64,000 bases of DNA from the NCBI RefSeq assembly GCF_000147075.1, contig NC_014484.1, forward strand, positions 1,691,501 to 1,755,500. Direction: 5' to 3'. The notes under the pieces were generated by a model that was not told where the DNA came from, ran no database searches, and saw nothing but the letters and a program-made list of their open reading frames with translations. Shown here in pieces: positions 21,370 to 30,750 of this stretch. Source of the stretch: Spirochaeta thermophila DSM 6192 (GTDB lineage Bacteria > Spirochaetota > Spirochaetia > Winmispirales > Winmispiraceae). The position numbers and the translations under genes are program-made. The stretch's first letter is position 1, and each line of letters begins with the position of its first letter.

Positions 21370-22697
21370 TCCGGTTCCCTCTCTTTCTCCTCCTTATCCG
21401 TTCCCACCCCTACTATCGTGAAAAAGATCAGCATCCAGTGCCATATGGGACTCCTGAAACGAACCGCAGTACCCAAGTTCTGATAAGAGACAATGGCGTA
21501 CGCCCCTCCCCAGATGGTGATCACCACCAGAGCCAGAAAGAAGAGCCTTCGTTCCTCTTTCGTCATTCTCTTGAGCCTTCCCAAGGAAAAAAGGAAATAC
21601 GCGAGAAGACCGGTATTCACCAGGGCCGCATAGGCGGCAAACATATTGTGCGCATCCCACAGGAGAGGCCTGAAGAGAGCCGTGAACCACATCCAGGGAT
21701 ACCACCTCACGAGATCCCCCCACGAAGTGATGGACGCCGTCTGGGCCGCCCCCCCATGAGCCCACGCCTGCGACCACTTCACCACAAAGAGGAGAAGACC
21801 ATCCAGGCTGCTTATTCCGAACAAACTGAGGACGCCCCACATCCCTCCCAGAGCTACCACACCACCCAGCACCGCACCCACCACCCGTTTCCTTCCACGC
21901 GCATACACCACCCAGAGCACATAGAGCACCGCGCCGTAGATGGCCACGTACCAGAAACGGAAATACATGAAAGGTACCAGAGAGAGCAAGATCCACACGG
22001 CGTTCTTTACGCTGGGTTCCCGCGAGAATCGATAGAGCAGGAGGGAAGTGATAATGGAAAACACATAGATAAGAGGGTCCTTTCCGTAGTGGCTCGACCA
22101 CAAGAGAAACATGGGCTCAAAGAACAGGAGCACTTCGAGAAAAGACTTTCGCAGACCCTCCTTTACTTCCTTGAGGAGCACTCTATCGAACACTATACTT
22201 GCCCACCAACTGAGCGTACCGAATATCACGATGACCAATCGATAGGAGGGTCCGAGAATTCCATGGATCCAGGAAACTACCGTATACATACTCTGTGTGG
22301 CATTGCCGAGTGCAAGGAAAGGTCGGAATCGCCAGACCCCTTCTGAGTAGAAAACAAACGCGTCGAACGCCTCGAAATATGTCGATTCATAGAAAGGAAA
22401 GAACAAGAGGATAATGATCATCCTCCAGAGATAGCCCATCACATAGAGGCTTTTATACCAGTCCAAATAGTACAAGAGCATCAAAGATACGACGAAGAGA
22501 ATACCCGACCAAATGAGGGGATACACGAACTCCCAGAAGAGATCCATACCCAGGTACTTATATCGCCAGAACTCCCAGTAGAACACACCGGCGGCTTTGA
22601 AGATGACAGGAAGCGCTATCCCTATCAGTACAAGAGAAACCAGTACGATACCCATTTCCTGTATTCGCTCTCTCTTCCCACCCCACGACTTATTCAT
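21360..22697 (-). CDS. Multi-spanning membrane protein, candidate Wzy-like polymerase
   Basis: A 445-residue protein with about ten to twelve hydrophobic segments spread over the whole length, including one at residues 15-33 and another at the very C-terminus. A larger polar loop lies around residues 290-330. No sequence motif ties it firmly to a family. Size, topology and position among glycosyltransferases fit an O-antigen polymerase (Wzy) or a membrane-bound sugar transferase, and no other Wzy candidate exists in the locus. It overlaps both flanking paralogous glycosyltransferase genes by 8-10 bases. Confidence 0.6.
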   Translation of the reverse strand: MNKSWGGKRERIQEMGIVLVSLVLIGIALPVIFKAAGVFYWEFWRYKYLGMDLFWEFVYPLIWSGILFVVSLMLLYYLDWYKSLYVMGYLWRMIIILLFFPFYESTYFEAFDAFVFYSEGVWRFRPFLALGNATQSMYTVVSWIHGILGPSYRLVIVIFGTLSWWASIVFDRVLLKEVKEGLRKSFLEVLLFFEPMFLLWSSHYGKDPLIYVFSIITSLLLYRFSREPSVKNAVWILLSLVPFMYFRFWYVAIYGAVLYVLWVVYARGRKRVVGAVLGGVVALGGMWGVLSLFGISSLDGLLLFVVKWSQAWAHGGAAQTASITSWGDLVRWYPWMWFTALFRPLLWDAHNMFAAYAALVNTGLLAYFLFSLGRLKRMTKEERRLFFLALVVITIWGGAYAIVSYQNLGTAVRFRSPIWHWMLIFFTIVGVGTDKEEKEREPECT

Positions 22698-23799
22698 ACC
22701 GGCTCTCCGTCAACTCCTTGTAGAGATCGAGTAACAACTCCATCATATGATCAAAGGTGAAATGGGCCAGAAACCGTTCACGACCCGCCCGACCCATCCT
22801 CTCCCGCTTGCCGGGATCGAGAATAAGCTCGCGCAATCGCTCGGCAAGAACCATGTGATCGCCCCGAGGTACGAGGTAGCCCGTCTCCCCTTCAACCACA
22901 GCTTCCCTGCACCCCCCCACATCAGAAGCTACTACCGGAAGCCCGGCGCGCATGGCCTCCAGGATACTGATGGGGAACCCCTCCCATCTGGAAGCGAGCA
23001 CAAAGATCTGAGAAGAGGCGAGTACTCCCTCCACGTCCTCACAGAAACCGAGGAATTCCACCCTGTCTCCAATCCCCAAGGCCTTCGCCTCTTCCTTCAT
23101 CGATTCAAGGAGAGGGCCATCACCCACGCAGACGAGGCTCCACTCGAGGTCACGCAGCAACGAAAGGGCTTTGAAAAGAGTAGGGTGATCCTTCTGATAT
23201 TCAAAACGAGCTACCATTACGAGGCCAGGAGGATTCTTCCAGATTCTTCTACCAGAAGAGGCATTGCCCACCGGGATACCGTTATGGATGGTAACTATCT
23301 TCTTCGAATCTGCCACACGTTGTTGAAGCGCAAGAGTACGATCGTACTCTGAAACGGTAATTATCTTGCGCGCAAAGAGAGACGCTATCCGCTCCACCAA
23401 GACATAAAAACTCCGCATTCTGGAGGTGATCCCTTCTGTGAAGGCCCATCCATGCACTGTAAAAGTAGCAGGGATTCCCAACAACCAGGCGGCACATCTT
23501 CCCAGAACCCCAGCCTTTGAGGTGTGTGTACATACGAGATCAGGTTTCAGTTGCCGGAATAAACGAATGAGATGCCATAGCGCAAAGAGATCATGAAAAG
23601 GAGAAATCTCACGGTGGAGGAAAGATACGACTTTGTATGGGATATTCTCCTTCTCAAGTTCTTCCAGGAAAGGTCCAGAACCTCCGACCAACACGGTAAC
23701 TTTATGTCCTTCACGCAACATGAAAGAAGCGATATCCCTTACGTGAACCTGAACACCCCCTCTTGTATCGGACCTGGTGAGGACATGAACTACATGCAT
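22690..23799 (-). CDS. GT4-family glycosyltransferase, paralogue of the gene at 20257
   Basis: A 369-residue GT-B enzyme. N-terminal MHVVHVLTRSDTRGGVQVHV, internal THTSKAGVLGRCAAWLLGIP, FTVHGWAFTEGI and C-terminal FVLASRWEGFPISILEAMRA are shared with the 20257 product, but many other positions differ, so the duplication is not recent. The GT2 gene upstream ends about 60 bases before its start. It is likely a cytoplasmic enzyme on the inner face of the membrane; sugar not known. Confidence 0.87.
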   Translation of the reverse strand: MHVVHVLTRSDTRGGVQVHVRDIASFMLREGHKVTVLVGGSGPFLEELEKENIPYKVVSFLHREISPFHDLFALWHLIRLFRQLKPDLVCTHTSKAGVLGRCAAWLLGIPATFTVHGWAFTEGITSRMRSFYVLVERIASLFARKIITVSEYDRTLALQQRVADSKKIVTIHNGIPVGNASSGRRIWKNPPGLVMVARFEYQKDHPTLFKALSLLRDLEWSLVCVGDGPLLESMKEEAKALGIGDRVEFLGFCEDVEGVLASSQIFVLASRWEGFPISILEAMRAGLPVVASDVGGCREAVVEGETGYLVPRGDHMVLAERLRELILDPGKRERMGRAGRERFLAHFTFDHMMELLLDLYKELTESRYE

Positions 23800-23858
23800 C
23801 TCGATCTACTCTCCATGTGTGTTTCAACTCTACAGATATTTATGTATCGATGCAAGAA

Positions 23859-24917
23859 TCAGGGGAGGAGCATCTCGAATCTGCTCTTCTTCATTCTTTT
23901 AATACACTTTACGAGAAAACCGGGAAGGATTCGCTGAATCCCGCCCTTGACCAATTGGAGAGCAAAACTCAGATACGCTTTCCATCGTGGCTTCCCATGG
24001 GCAATAGCTATGCTCATAAATTCTTCATTAGCACCAATCGAATCGCTGATGCCTCCTCCTCTCACCTTCCCTATCACACGTTTCGCATATACCGGGAGGA
24101 ATCCCCTCTCTATGATCCGAAGCGCCATGTCATGATCGGCCGCAATCGTGTATCTTGTATCAAAAAGGCCCGTTTTTTTGTACACTGATCTTCTGAAAAA
24201 TGCTCCTATGTGGGGATACGGCATCTCTTGATATATCCTCTTTGAGGAAAGAGGAAAGATAGGCTTCATAAGGATCTTCTGATCCATATGGATCACCTCT
24301 CCTATGCTGTAATCGACACCTGAAGAGAGAATGGCTCCCACGCTCTCTTCTACAGCATGGGGGAAATATTCGTCATCTGCATTCAAGATCCCTATGATCT
24401 CGCCCCTGGCGAGCAGGAGCCCCTTGTTGAAGGCATGATAAATCCCTTCATCAGGCTCACTCACCCAGTAATCAAGAGAAGGTGAATACTCTTCGAGGAT
24501 ACGGAGAGTACCATCGGTAGAGCCCCCATCGATCACGATATATTCAACATTAGGATACGTCTGAGAGAGCACGCTCTCTATCGCATCGCGGAGATGTCTC
24601 TCAGCGTTATACGAGACGGTGATAACCGTGACAAGAGGAAGCATACCCTCAAAGGGAGAGACGATCCTTCCTCCCACTGGAAAAAGAAGCACACCATTTT
24701 CCACTGCCCACCATTTCCCATCTTCCTGGCGGAAGGAGTACTTATAGAGACCGTTTTTTCTGAGACCATCTTCTCTTTTCCGAGAAGGATGGGGGGGAAG
24801 GGAAAGAAGAGTAGAAAAGGCTTCTTCCGTCGAAGGAATATCGACCTGTGGAATGTGTCGGATGAGATAACGAGTAGTGCTCAAGCTACCAAGAGAGAGA
24901 ACCTGCCGTGATTTCAT
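23859..24917 (-). CDS. GT2-family glycosyltransferase with an N-terminal extension
   Basis: A 352-residue protein. The GT2 core begins only near residue 94 (LVTVITVSYNAERHLRDAI) and contains YIVIDGGSTDGTL, LLARGEIIGILNADDEYFP (DxD-type ADD) and AADHDMALRI, which is typical of WcaA/WcaE-like enzymes. The first 90 residues are polar and unrecognised. An internal ATG lies just before the core, but the upstream ATG at 24917 overlaps the previous stop by ATGA, so I keep the longer form. Sugar specificity is unknown. Confidence 0.82.
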   Translation of the reverse strand: MKSRQVLSLGSLSTTRYLIRHIPQVDIPSTEEAFSTLLSLPPHPSRKREDGLRKNGLYKYSFRQEDGKWWAVENGVLLFPVGGRIVSPFEGMLPLVTVITVSYNAERHLRDAIESVLSQTYPNVEYIVIDGGSTDGTLRILEEYSPSLDYWVSEPDEGIYHAFNKGLLLARGEIIGILNADDEYFPHAVEESVGAILSSGVDYSIGEVIHMDQKILMKPIFPLSSKRIYQEMPYPHIGAFFRRSVYKKTGLFDTRYTIAADHDMALRIIERGFLPVYAKRVIGKVRGGGISDSIGANEEFMSIAIAHGKPRWKAYLSFALQLVKGGIQRILPGFLVKCIKRMKKSRFEMLLP

Positions 24918-26167
24918 GACACCAGATCCTCCAAGAGAGCGAGATAACGAGGGAGGACCTTCTCGAAAGAGAAGTGTTCGACCACCTTTCTCCTTGCGTT
25001 GCGCGAGAGTCTCTCATAATCAGATTCGTAAAGCACCCACTCTATCCCGCGCGCGAGATCCTCTGGATCATAGGGGCGGGCGAGGTAGCCATTGTGTTGA
25101 TGATCGATTATGTCGAGAAGCCCCGTAGCACCAAAAGCGACGACCGGCGTCCCGCAAGCGAGAGATTCTTCAGCCACTAGGCCGAAAGCTTCCTGCCGAC
25201 TGGGAACCACGACCACATCAACCGCAGTATACAAAGCTACAAGACTTGTATCATCGTTCACATGTCCCATATAATAAACAGGAAACCCATAGATAGTAGT
25301 TCCTCCACCTGAACTACCAAGAACCACAAGCAAAATATCATCCACTTTCCTAGGGAAATGGCGTAATTTCTCTAAAGCGCCTAACAGTTGATGAAATCCT
25401 TTATTGGGATCCACAGTCGCAGATATTGCTCCAAAAAGGATTAATTTTTTATTTTTCGGCAAATTCCACAACTCTCTTGCGAATGATTTTTCTACGGGTT
25501 TGAATACCGCTGTATCGATGAGATTGGGCAGTATACCTACAGCACAATTCTTTAAAAGCGCACTTCTTGATATACAATCTGCTAACCAATGGCTCGGGCT
25601 GATGATATGTATTTTGTGAGCGACATCTCTAAATGTGCGCTGTTTTCTCGAAAACACTGAATTACTCAGATCCTTCTCTCTCCCACTCTCAAGCACAGGG
25701 CACTTCCCACATACAGCCTCATATGCTCGGCACTCTCCGGTGAGATGGCAACCTCCGCTGAAGGGCCACATATCGTGCATGGTCCATACAACCGGTTTAT
25801 TTATTTTTTTGAGATCCTCGATCCGGAGGAAACCACCTGTGATCCAGTGCAGATGCACCACATCGGGATCCAGTTCATCTATAATCTCAAACACATAGCG
25901 CGGCGAAGGCACCCACGAGGGACTGAAAAGAGTAGTCGATTTATTCTTGTATCTTCTTACTGGTAACTGATCGATAAAGGGGCGAAGCAAAGACACTCCC
26001 TTCTCCCACCTCGTTCTCGGCCCCAGGACGGATAGGTCATCCCCCATCTTCCGCTGCACCAGCATCCAGCTCTCCACCCCTACTTTTTGGAGCCCCTTAT
26101 GCAACCTGTACGCAGCACGAGCTGCCCCTCCGAAGATGTCATTGGTGTTTATGTGAAGAATCCTCAT
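24914..26167 (-). CDS. GT4-family glycosyltransferase
   Basis: A 417-residue GT-B enzyme starting MRILHINTNDIFGGAARAAY, a form shared with WcaC/Cps-type transferases. It contains VWTMHDMWPFSGGCHLTGEC and, in the C-terminal half, VVVPSRQEAFGLVAEESLAC and GTPVVAFGATGLLDIIDH. I take the ATG at 26167 since it overlaps the preceding stop by ATGA; an upstream in-frame ATG at 26194 would add nine residues and lacks support. It is translationally coupled on both sides. Base composition begins to turn AT-rich inside this gene. Confidence 0.86.
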   Translation of the reverse strand: MRILHINTNDIFGGAARAAYRLHKGLQKVGVESWMLVQRKMGDDLSVLGPRTRWEKGVSLLRPFIDQLPVRRYKNKSTTLFSPSWVPSPRYVFEIIDELDPDVVHLHWITGGFLRIEDLKKINKPVVWTMHDMWPFSGGCHLTGECRAYEAVCGKCPVLESGREKDLSNSVFSRKQRTFRDVAHKIHIISPSHWLADCISRSALLKNCAVGILPNLIDTAVFKPVEKSFARELWNLPKNKKLILFGAISATVDPNKGFHQLLGALEKLRHFPRKVDDILLVVLGSSGGGTTIYGFPVYYMGHVNDDTSLVALYTAVDVVVVPSRQEAFGLVAEESLACGTPVVAFGATGLLDIIDHQHNGYLARPYDPEDLARGIEWVLYESDYERLSRNARRKVVEHFSFEKVLPRYLALLEDLVS

Positions 26168-27078
26168 CTGTCTTTTATCTCCCCATATGCCCATCTTATT
26201 TTTCTAACTATCCGCTGAAGAAGGGTCCCTCGGCTTTGCCGGTAGAATCTCTTGATCCGAGTTACCGCAAGTGAATTTTCTTCAGTTATCGACGGAAAGT
26301 TTATTCCTTTCTTCATGTTTAAAGAAGTATCAAACCAATGAGTGCGTCCGCAATGCATCCCCGAACCATCAAGTCCAATATTTTTTACATATGAGATAGA
26401 AGGATTAAGACATAATCCCTGATGTTGGAAAATTGTAGCATACCAGAAAATTGCCCATGTATCCAACTTTCCATGAAAATTATCCAGGACCTGTCTCCAG
26501 AAATTCTCAACTCCATCCAGATTAAATTTGCGGATATCCTCCTTAGAGAAAAGGGTTATTAGTTGTTGTGGATCTTTTTTATAATAAGCCCAACGATCAG
26601 CCCAGGTAGCCCATCCCCAACAATTCATTACTCTCCAAAGAAAGGCATCCCCCAATCCTGTAGCATCTATAGGATAATTCCATCCGCTTATGTGCCATAC
26701 TTTAGGGTCGTGTTCATACCGTTCAAGTGCGGCTTTCATAAAAGAAAGAAAATAAGGGCTCGTCACTAAGTCATCTTCAAGGACAACAACTCTCCCATGC
26801 TCGGTAATCACAGAGGTGACACCGTCAATAATATTGCGCGCAAGACCCCAATTTTCCTCTCTTTTGATTATTATTATATCTTTAAAACCTTTTGCTTTTT
26901 TGAGGAGTTCTCTTACTTTATTCACCTTAACCTCATCCTTGGCAGTCCGAGGACCATCAGAGAAAATATATAAGACACTTCTTTCAATTCCTTCATTCTG
27001 ACAGATTGAGAAAAGTGTCTGCTGGGTATGGTACGGACGATCATATACAAACATCACTACAGGTGTGATTCTTTTCAT
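26164..27078 (-). CDS. GT2-like glycosyltransferase
   Basis: A 304-residue protein starting PVVMFVYDRPYHTQQTLFSI, with the motifs VLYIFSDGPR, NWGLARNIIDGV, VVVLEDDLVTSPYFLSFM and WGWATWADRW. These mark a family of GT-A sugar transferases common in capsule and O-antigen loci. The EDD near residue 98 is the likely metal site. The gene is AT-rich compared with the flanks of the locus. It overlaps both neighbours by ATGA, which points to coupled expression with the pyruvyltransferase gene upstream and the GT4 gene downstream. Confidence 0.8.
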   Translation of the reverse strand: MKRITPVVMFVYDRPYHTQQTLFSICQNEGIERSVLYIFSDGPRTAKDEVKVNKVRELLKKAKGFKDIIIIKREENWGLARNIIDGVTSVITEHGRVVVLEDDLVTSPYFLSFMKAALERYEHDPKVWHISGWNYPIDATGLGDAFLWRVMNCWGWATWADRWAYYKKDPQQLITLFSKEDIRKFNLDGVENFWRQVLDNFHGKLDTWAIFWYATIFQHQGLCLNPSISYVKNIGLDGSGMHCGRTHWFDTSLNMKKGINFPSITEENSLAVTRIKRFYRQSRGTLLQRIVRKIRWAYGEIKDR

Positions 27079-28379
27079 GAATAAATTCCTCCAGTTTTAT
27101 TCGATATGTAACTAATAAATTCAGAGAGTGGAAATTTTTCTTTCAATCTTTTTATGCGCTCGTGAAGAGAAGTTACCAATTCTTTTCTGGAATGTGGGCT
27201 ATAATAAAGGCATTTTACTCTATTTAAAATCTGCTCGCATATTCCTGGTACAGTAATATCAAAAGCAAAATTTCCAATACCAAGTAATTCAAAAAGATCC
27301 TCATACTTATGAGCCCATCCCGTAGCAATACTTGGGATATGATTTCTCAATGAGACTACGAGTCCATGATATCTGCCACTTACTACTACAGCACCATACG
27401 ATTTGATTATCGTTTCAATCTCATTAGGAGTCAAATCCTTATCAAATGGAAAGAGAAAGCGATTGTGATCCGAGAATTCAGCCTTTAGCCGTAGGAATAT
27501 TGGAGCATCATCTAAACTATGCATGAGCAGTATCGTAGGAATTTCAAGAGCGATCAACCCTTTTAATAATGACTTATAAAAAGAGTCCACTATTTCCGAT
27601 GGATAGTAATCATACAGTCTCATATTGGGAATGACGATGACACTTTTATTCTGAGGGAAATAGCAGCGCGAAAGGGAAATTACATCATCTTTTGATTTAA
27701 AAGAATATAATAAACAAATATCAGGCCAGAAAATAGCCTCTATACCTAACGATCTCAGCGTTTCTAAAGATGTGGTCTCCCGTGCAAAAACCACACTCCT
27801 TGATAGGTGTTTTTGTATTTGCTTTACAATTGGATTCTCTCCTCTCACGTCAAAAGGCCCAAAAGACTGTGGAAAAAAAACATACGTACTTTTTTTGAAC
27901 AACTTACCAAAGCTCAGTTGAATAAAATTCATAATATCGTGGTCGTTTCCTTTGATCTTATAACCATATCCGGAGATATCTATAACTAAGACAACTTCTT
28001 TCTTTACCCGCAAAAGGTAAAAGATATTTTTAATGTCAAGTATTAATCTGAGCGCCACAATTCTTTTCATAAAAAACTTTATACTTCTGATTAGTATCTT
28101 TATTTTTATATCTCGACTTATATCTGAGTCAAACAATATGCAACAAAAGTTATAAATATAGGGAATCTGTAAAACTCGATGTTTCCCATAGGACTTTCTT
28201 ACTCGGATGGGAAAAGAATCTACAATATACTTTTCCATATAAGGATAATAGCAAGACAAGAGATCAAGGGTGGTGTCCAGAAGAAGTTGGGCTCCTTTAT
28301 TCACAAAGTTACCACCTATTATGACTATACTCCCCTCCTGATATCTGATTCTCCCCTTCGTTCTCTCTTTACGAATCAT
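27075..28379 (-). CDS. Polysaccharide pyruvyltransferase family protein
   Basis: A 434-residue protein of the CsaB/PF04230 family. Seen are the N-terminal GGNFVNKGAQLLL, a central FFPQSFGPFD and VFARETTSLETLRSLGI, and the C-terminal substrate-site region VVSGRYHGLVVSLRNHIPSIA. The family adds pyruvate ketals from PEP to glycan sugars, giving an acidic decoration, although many members are unstudied. The gene is strongly AT-rich, with many AAA, ATA and TTA codons. Its ATG overlaps the stop of the nitroreductase-like gene by ATGA. Confidence 0.82.
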   Translation of the reverse strand: MIRKERTKGRIRYQEGSIVIIGGNFVNKGAQLLLDTTLDLLSCYYPYMEKYIVDSFPIRVRKSYGKHRVLQIPYIYNFCCILFDSDISRDIKIKILIRSIKFFMKRIVALRLILDIKNIFYLLRVKKEVVLVIDISGYGYKIKGNDHDIMNFIQLSFGKLFKKSTYVFFPQSFGPFDVRGENPIVKQIQKHLSRSVVFARETTSLETLRSLGIEAIFWPDICLLYSFKSKDDVISLSRCYFPQNKSVIVIPNMRLYDYYPSEIVDSFYKSLLKGLIALEIPTILLMHSLDDAPIFLRLKAEFSDHNRFLFPFDKDLTPNEIETIIKSYGAVVVSGRYHGLVVSLRNHIPSIATGWAHKYEDLFELLGIGNFAFDITVPGICEQILNRVKCLYYSPHSRKELVTSLHERIKRLKEKFPLSEFISYISNKTGGIYS

Positions 28380-29404
28380 TTTATCTCCAGAATTTCATCT
28401 ATCGTTTTTCTAATCGAAAGAGCAATACGAGAGTCCATCTCTCTATATCCCACAGCAATACTTGTTACCACGGTTTCATATGGCTTCAAAGCTAAGAGAG
28501 TCTCAACCCTCCGACTGAGCTTATAATCACGAGGCCAGTTCATAAAACATGAATCAACGCCTTGTTCATGCAGAGCTAACACAAAAGCCAAAGAGGCTAG
28601 AGCACTATCCACATATACTTCATGGAATGATCTTGTTGTAGGAAAAGCACTATAATCCCCAATTACAAAAACAACAACGGGTGCATCAAATGCCTTTTTT
28701 CCTCCACCTGGAGGTAATGCCGCTACCTTTCTGAGCAGCTCTTTATCATTTTTTATGATAACAAATCTGTAAGGTTGTCTGTTACAGCCAGAAGGGGCTT
28801 GAAGAGCGCATCTTATTGCATATTTGAGAACTTCATCAGTTGGGACTTCTTTAGAGAACACACGAACACTACTCCTACTACAGAGAAAAGAGAAGAAAGA
28901 GGAGTCACCATTCGCACATTTCTCTTCTTCTGGGATCTCCTCAACACTATGACCCGCTTTCAATTCATTAAAAATCTCCATTGCTCTAATATATCTCTCA
29001 TCATCACTGTGTGTTCTAAAGAAATATTCTTCAAGCACCTGCAAGGAATATTTAAAGAAAGAGGGATTCTTTTTATGAAGGTATGGAGCGAGATTTTTTA
29101 GTGTCATTACTGTCTCAAGAATATACGAAAGTGCAAATTCGGAACGAAATGCCTTTTGGGTCAACCCTTTTTCAATTCCATGAAGATGTCGTCGTAAAGA
29201 ATACTCATTTCTACTTAATCTTTCTAATCTATTATACCTGTGCAAACCTCTTAGATATCTCACATACTCCCATATTAATTGTTTATCTAATATGAGGAAT
29301 AATACTAGAACTAATTTGCTTTTTGACGCCAATAGTATACTTTTTCTCAAAATAGTTATCCTTAGTTTTCTATAAATTCTTTTTAATAGACTAATTGCAC
29401 CCAC
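28376..29404 (-). CDS. Nitroreductase-like flavoprotein inside the polysaccharide cluster
   Basis: A 342-residue protein. The C-terminal half (about residues 150-340) is a nitroreductase fold: SRSSVRVFSKEVPTDEVLKY, APSGCNRQPYRFVII, VYVDSALASLAFVLALHEQG and VAVGYRE-like ends, all consistent with FMN binding. The N-terminal 120 residues include RRHLHGIEKGL, which I have seen only in cluster-associated members. The start is a GTG at 29404 with GGAGG eight bases upstream; the ATG at 29485 would overlap the flippase gene by 95 bases. Such proteins often accompany pyruvyltransferases in glycan loci. The reaction is unknown. Confidence 0.75.
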   Translation of the reverse strand: MGAISLLKRIYRKLRITILRKSILLASKSKLVLVLFLILDKQLIWEYVRYLRGLHRYNRLERLSRNEYSLRRHLHGIEKGLTQKAFRSEFALSYILETVMTLKNLAPYLHKKNPSFFKYSLQVLEEYFFRTHSDDERYIRAMEIFNELKAGHSVEEIPEEEKCANGDSSFFSFLCSRSSVRVFSKEVPTDEVLKYAIRCALQAPSGCNRQPYRFVIIKNDKELLRKVAALPPGGGKKAFDAPVVVFVIGDYSAFPTTRSFHEVYVDSALASLAFVLALHEQGVDSCFMNWPRDYKLSRRVETLLALKPYETVVTSIAVGYREMDSRIALSIRKTIDEILEIK

Positions 29405-30737
29405 TCTTCTTGCCTCCACTGAGTTTTTTAAACAGGAACAAAGGAAATAGTAAAGACCTAAAAAACATTGAATTAAGATGACCATACTTCGTGTAGATAA
29501 TAGGGATCAGAAAGAATGACAGAAGTCTACTTAATAAAGTAGCCCATGCAGCCCCTACGAATCCGACCGTTTTTATAAATGAATAATTTAGAAATACATT
29601 TGCACACATACCAATCAGTGTAGAAACCATTATTACATGTGTAGATCTATCAGCAATCCAATAACGTCCTCTCACATAAGAAAGTCCCACCAAGACTCCT
29701 ACCCAGACGTACAAGCTCAAAACCTTTGCGGATTGGATGTATTCTGATCCGAGAAGAAACGAAACAATCTCCTCAGATGTTATAGAGAACACAACACAAA
29801 TGCTTATACCAAACCAGAAGAGTAAATCATGCAAATATTGCAACCTTTGCTTCGAAACAGACTCACTATTTTTTTTCGCTGTTATCATCGCTGGGAATAA
29901 AGAATTGACTATAGTTACAGGTACAAAATACCAAGATTCAGCCACTCTCACTGCTGCAGAATATAATCCAACAGCCTCTACATTGAGCATTGATCTAATC
30001 ATAAGTTGATCTATTCTCATATAGACAATTACTGAAAAAGACGAAAAGAGTAAAGGCCAACTCTCAGCAATAAGTCTTTTCCCTATTTTCCAGGAGAAAT
30101 CCTGAAGCGACATGGGCTTATCAGATGTAAGCACAAAAAAGAGAAAAAGGAAAATTCCTTTGACTACCATTTCTATTGCAACCACGATAGCGAAATAGAA
30201 TAAAGAACCATTAAGGAGTATGAACAAAACTTTGAGAGCTGAACTCAAGAGGAGTGCAACCATCCCAGCAATACCTGAGTATATACCTTTCAATTTTGCC
30301 CTGAAGAAAGCATCAAATGTTTCGAAACTTGAGCAAAAGAGACTTATTCCTACAAGTATCACCGCTACTTTTTCAATGAATGCCAAATCAAGAATCAGCA
30401 CAAGCAACACCAAGATCAAGAAGGCAACCGCTCCCGCTATTGTACGGATAACCATCGAGGTGCTTATAATAGTGGTTGTAAGTGGAGGATTCTCTACAAC
30501 CTCTCTGACAACGATATCATCCAATCCCAGCTTGGCAACTACACCCAAAAGAGCCACTAAACTAAGAGCAAAACTCAGAATCCCATAGTTCTCTGGTCCA
30601 AGATATCTGGCTACCCATACCCCAACAAGAAAACCAAGGAATAATCTTAATACTTTATCAAAAAGTAACCAAGAAGTATTATGAAAATACTTTATCGCTC
30701 CACTATGATCTTTCAGTTTCAGAACTTTCTCGCGCAT
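29391..30737 (-). CDS. Polysaccharide flippase (Wzx/RfbX type), second copy
   Basis: A 448-residue protein with about 12-14 membrane segments, starting with NTSWLLFDKVLRLFLGFLVG and VWVARYLGPENYGILSFALS, the hallmark of RfbX-like flippases. It is clearly from a different subgroup than the one at 13259. The gene is AT-rich. Its stop overlaps the start of the nitroreductase-like gene by 14 bases, and the fcl gene ends 13 bases before its start. It would translocate a lipid-linked repeat unit to the periplasmic face. Confidence 0.88.
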   Translation of the reverse strand: MREKVLKLKDHSGAIKYFHNTSWLLFDKVLRLFLGFLVGVWVARYLGPENYGILSFALSLVALLGVVAKLGLDDIVVREVVENPPLTTTIISTSMVIRTIAGAVAFLILVLLVLILDLAFIEKVAVILVGISLFCSSFETFDAFFRAKLKGIYSGIAGMVALLLSSALKVLFILLNGSLFYFAIVVAIEMVVKGIFLFLFFVLTSDKPMSLQDFSWKIGKRLIAESWPLLFSSFSVIVYMRIDQLMIRSMLNVEAVGLYSAAVRVAESWYFVPVTIVNSLFPAMITAKKNSESVSKQRLQYLHDLLFWFGISICVVFSITSEEIVSFLLGSEYIQSAKVLSLYVWVGVLVGLSYVRGRYWIADRSTHVIMVSTLIGMCANVFLNYSFIKTVGFVGAAWATLLSRLLSFFLIPIIYTKYGHLNSMFFRSLLFPLFLFKKLSGGKKSGCN

Positions 30738-30750
30738 CCTATTCCCTTTT

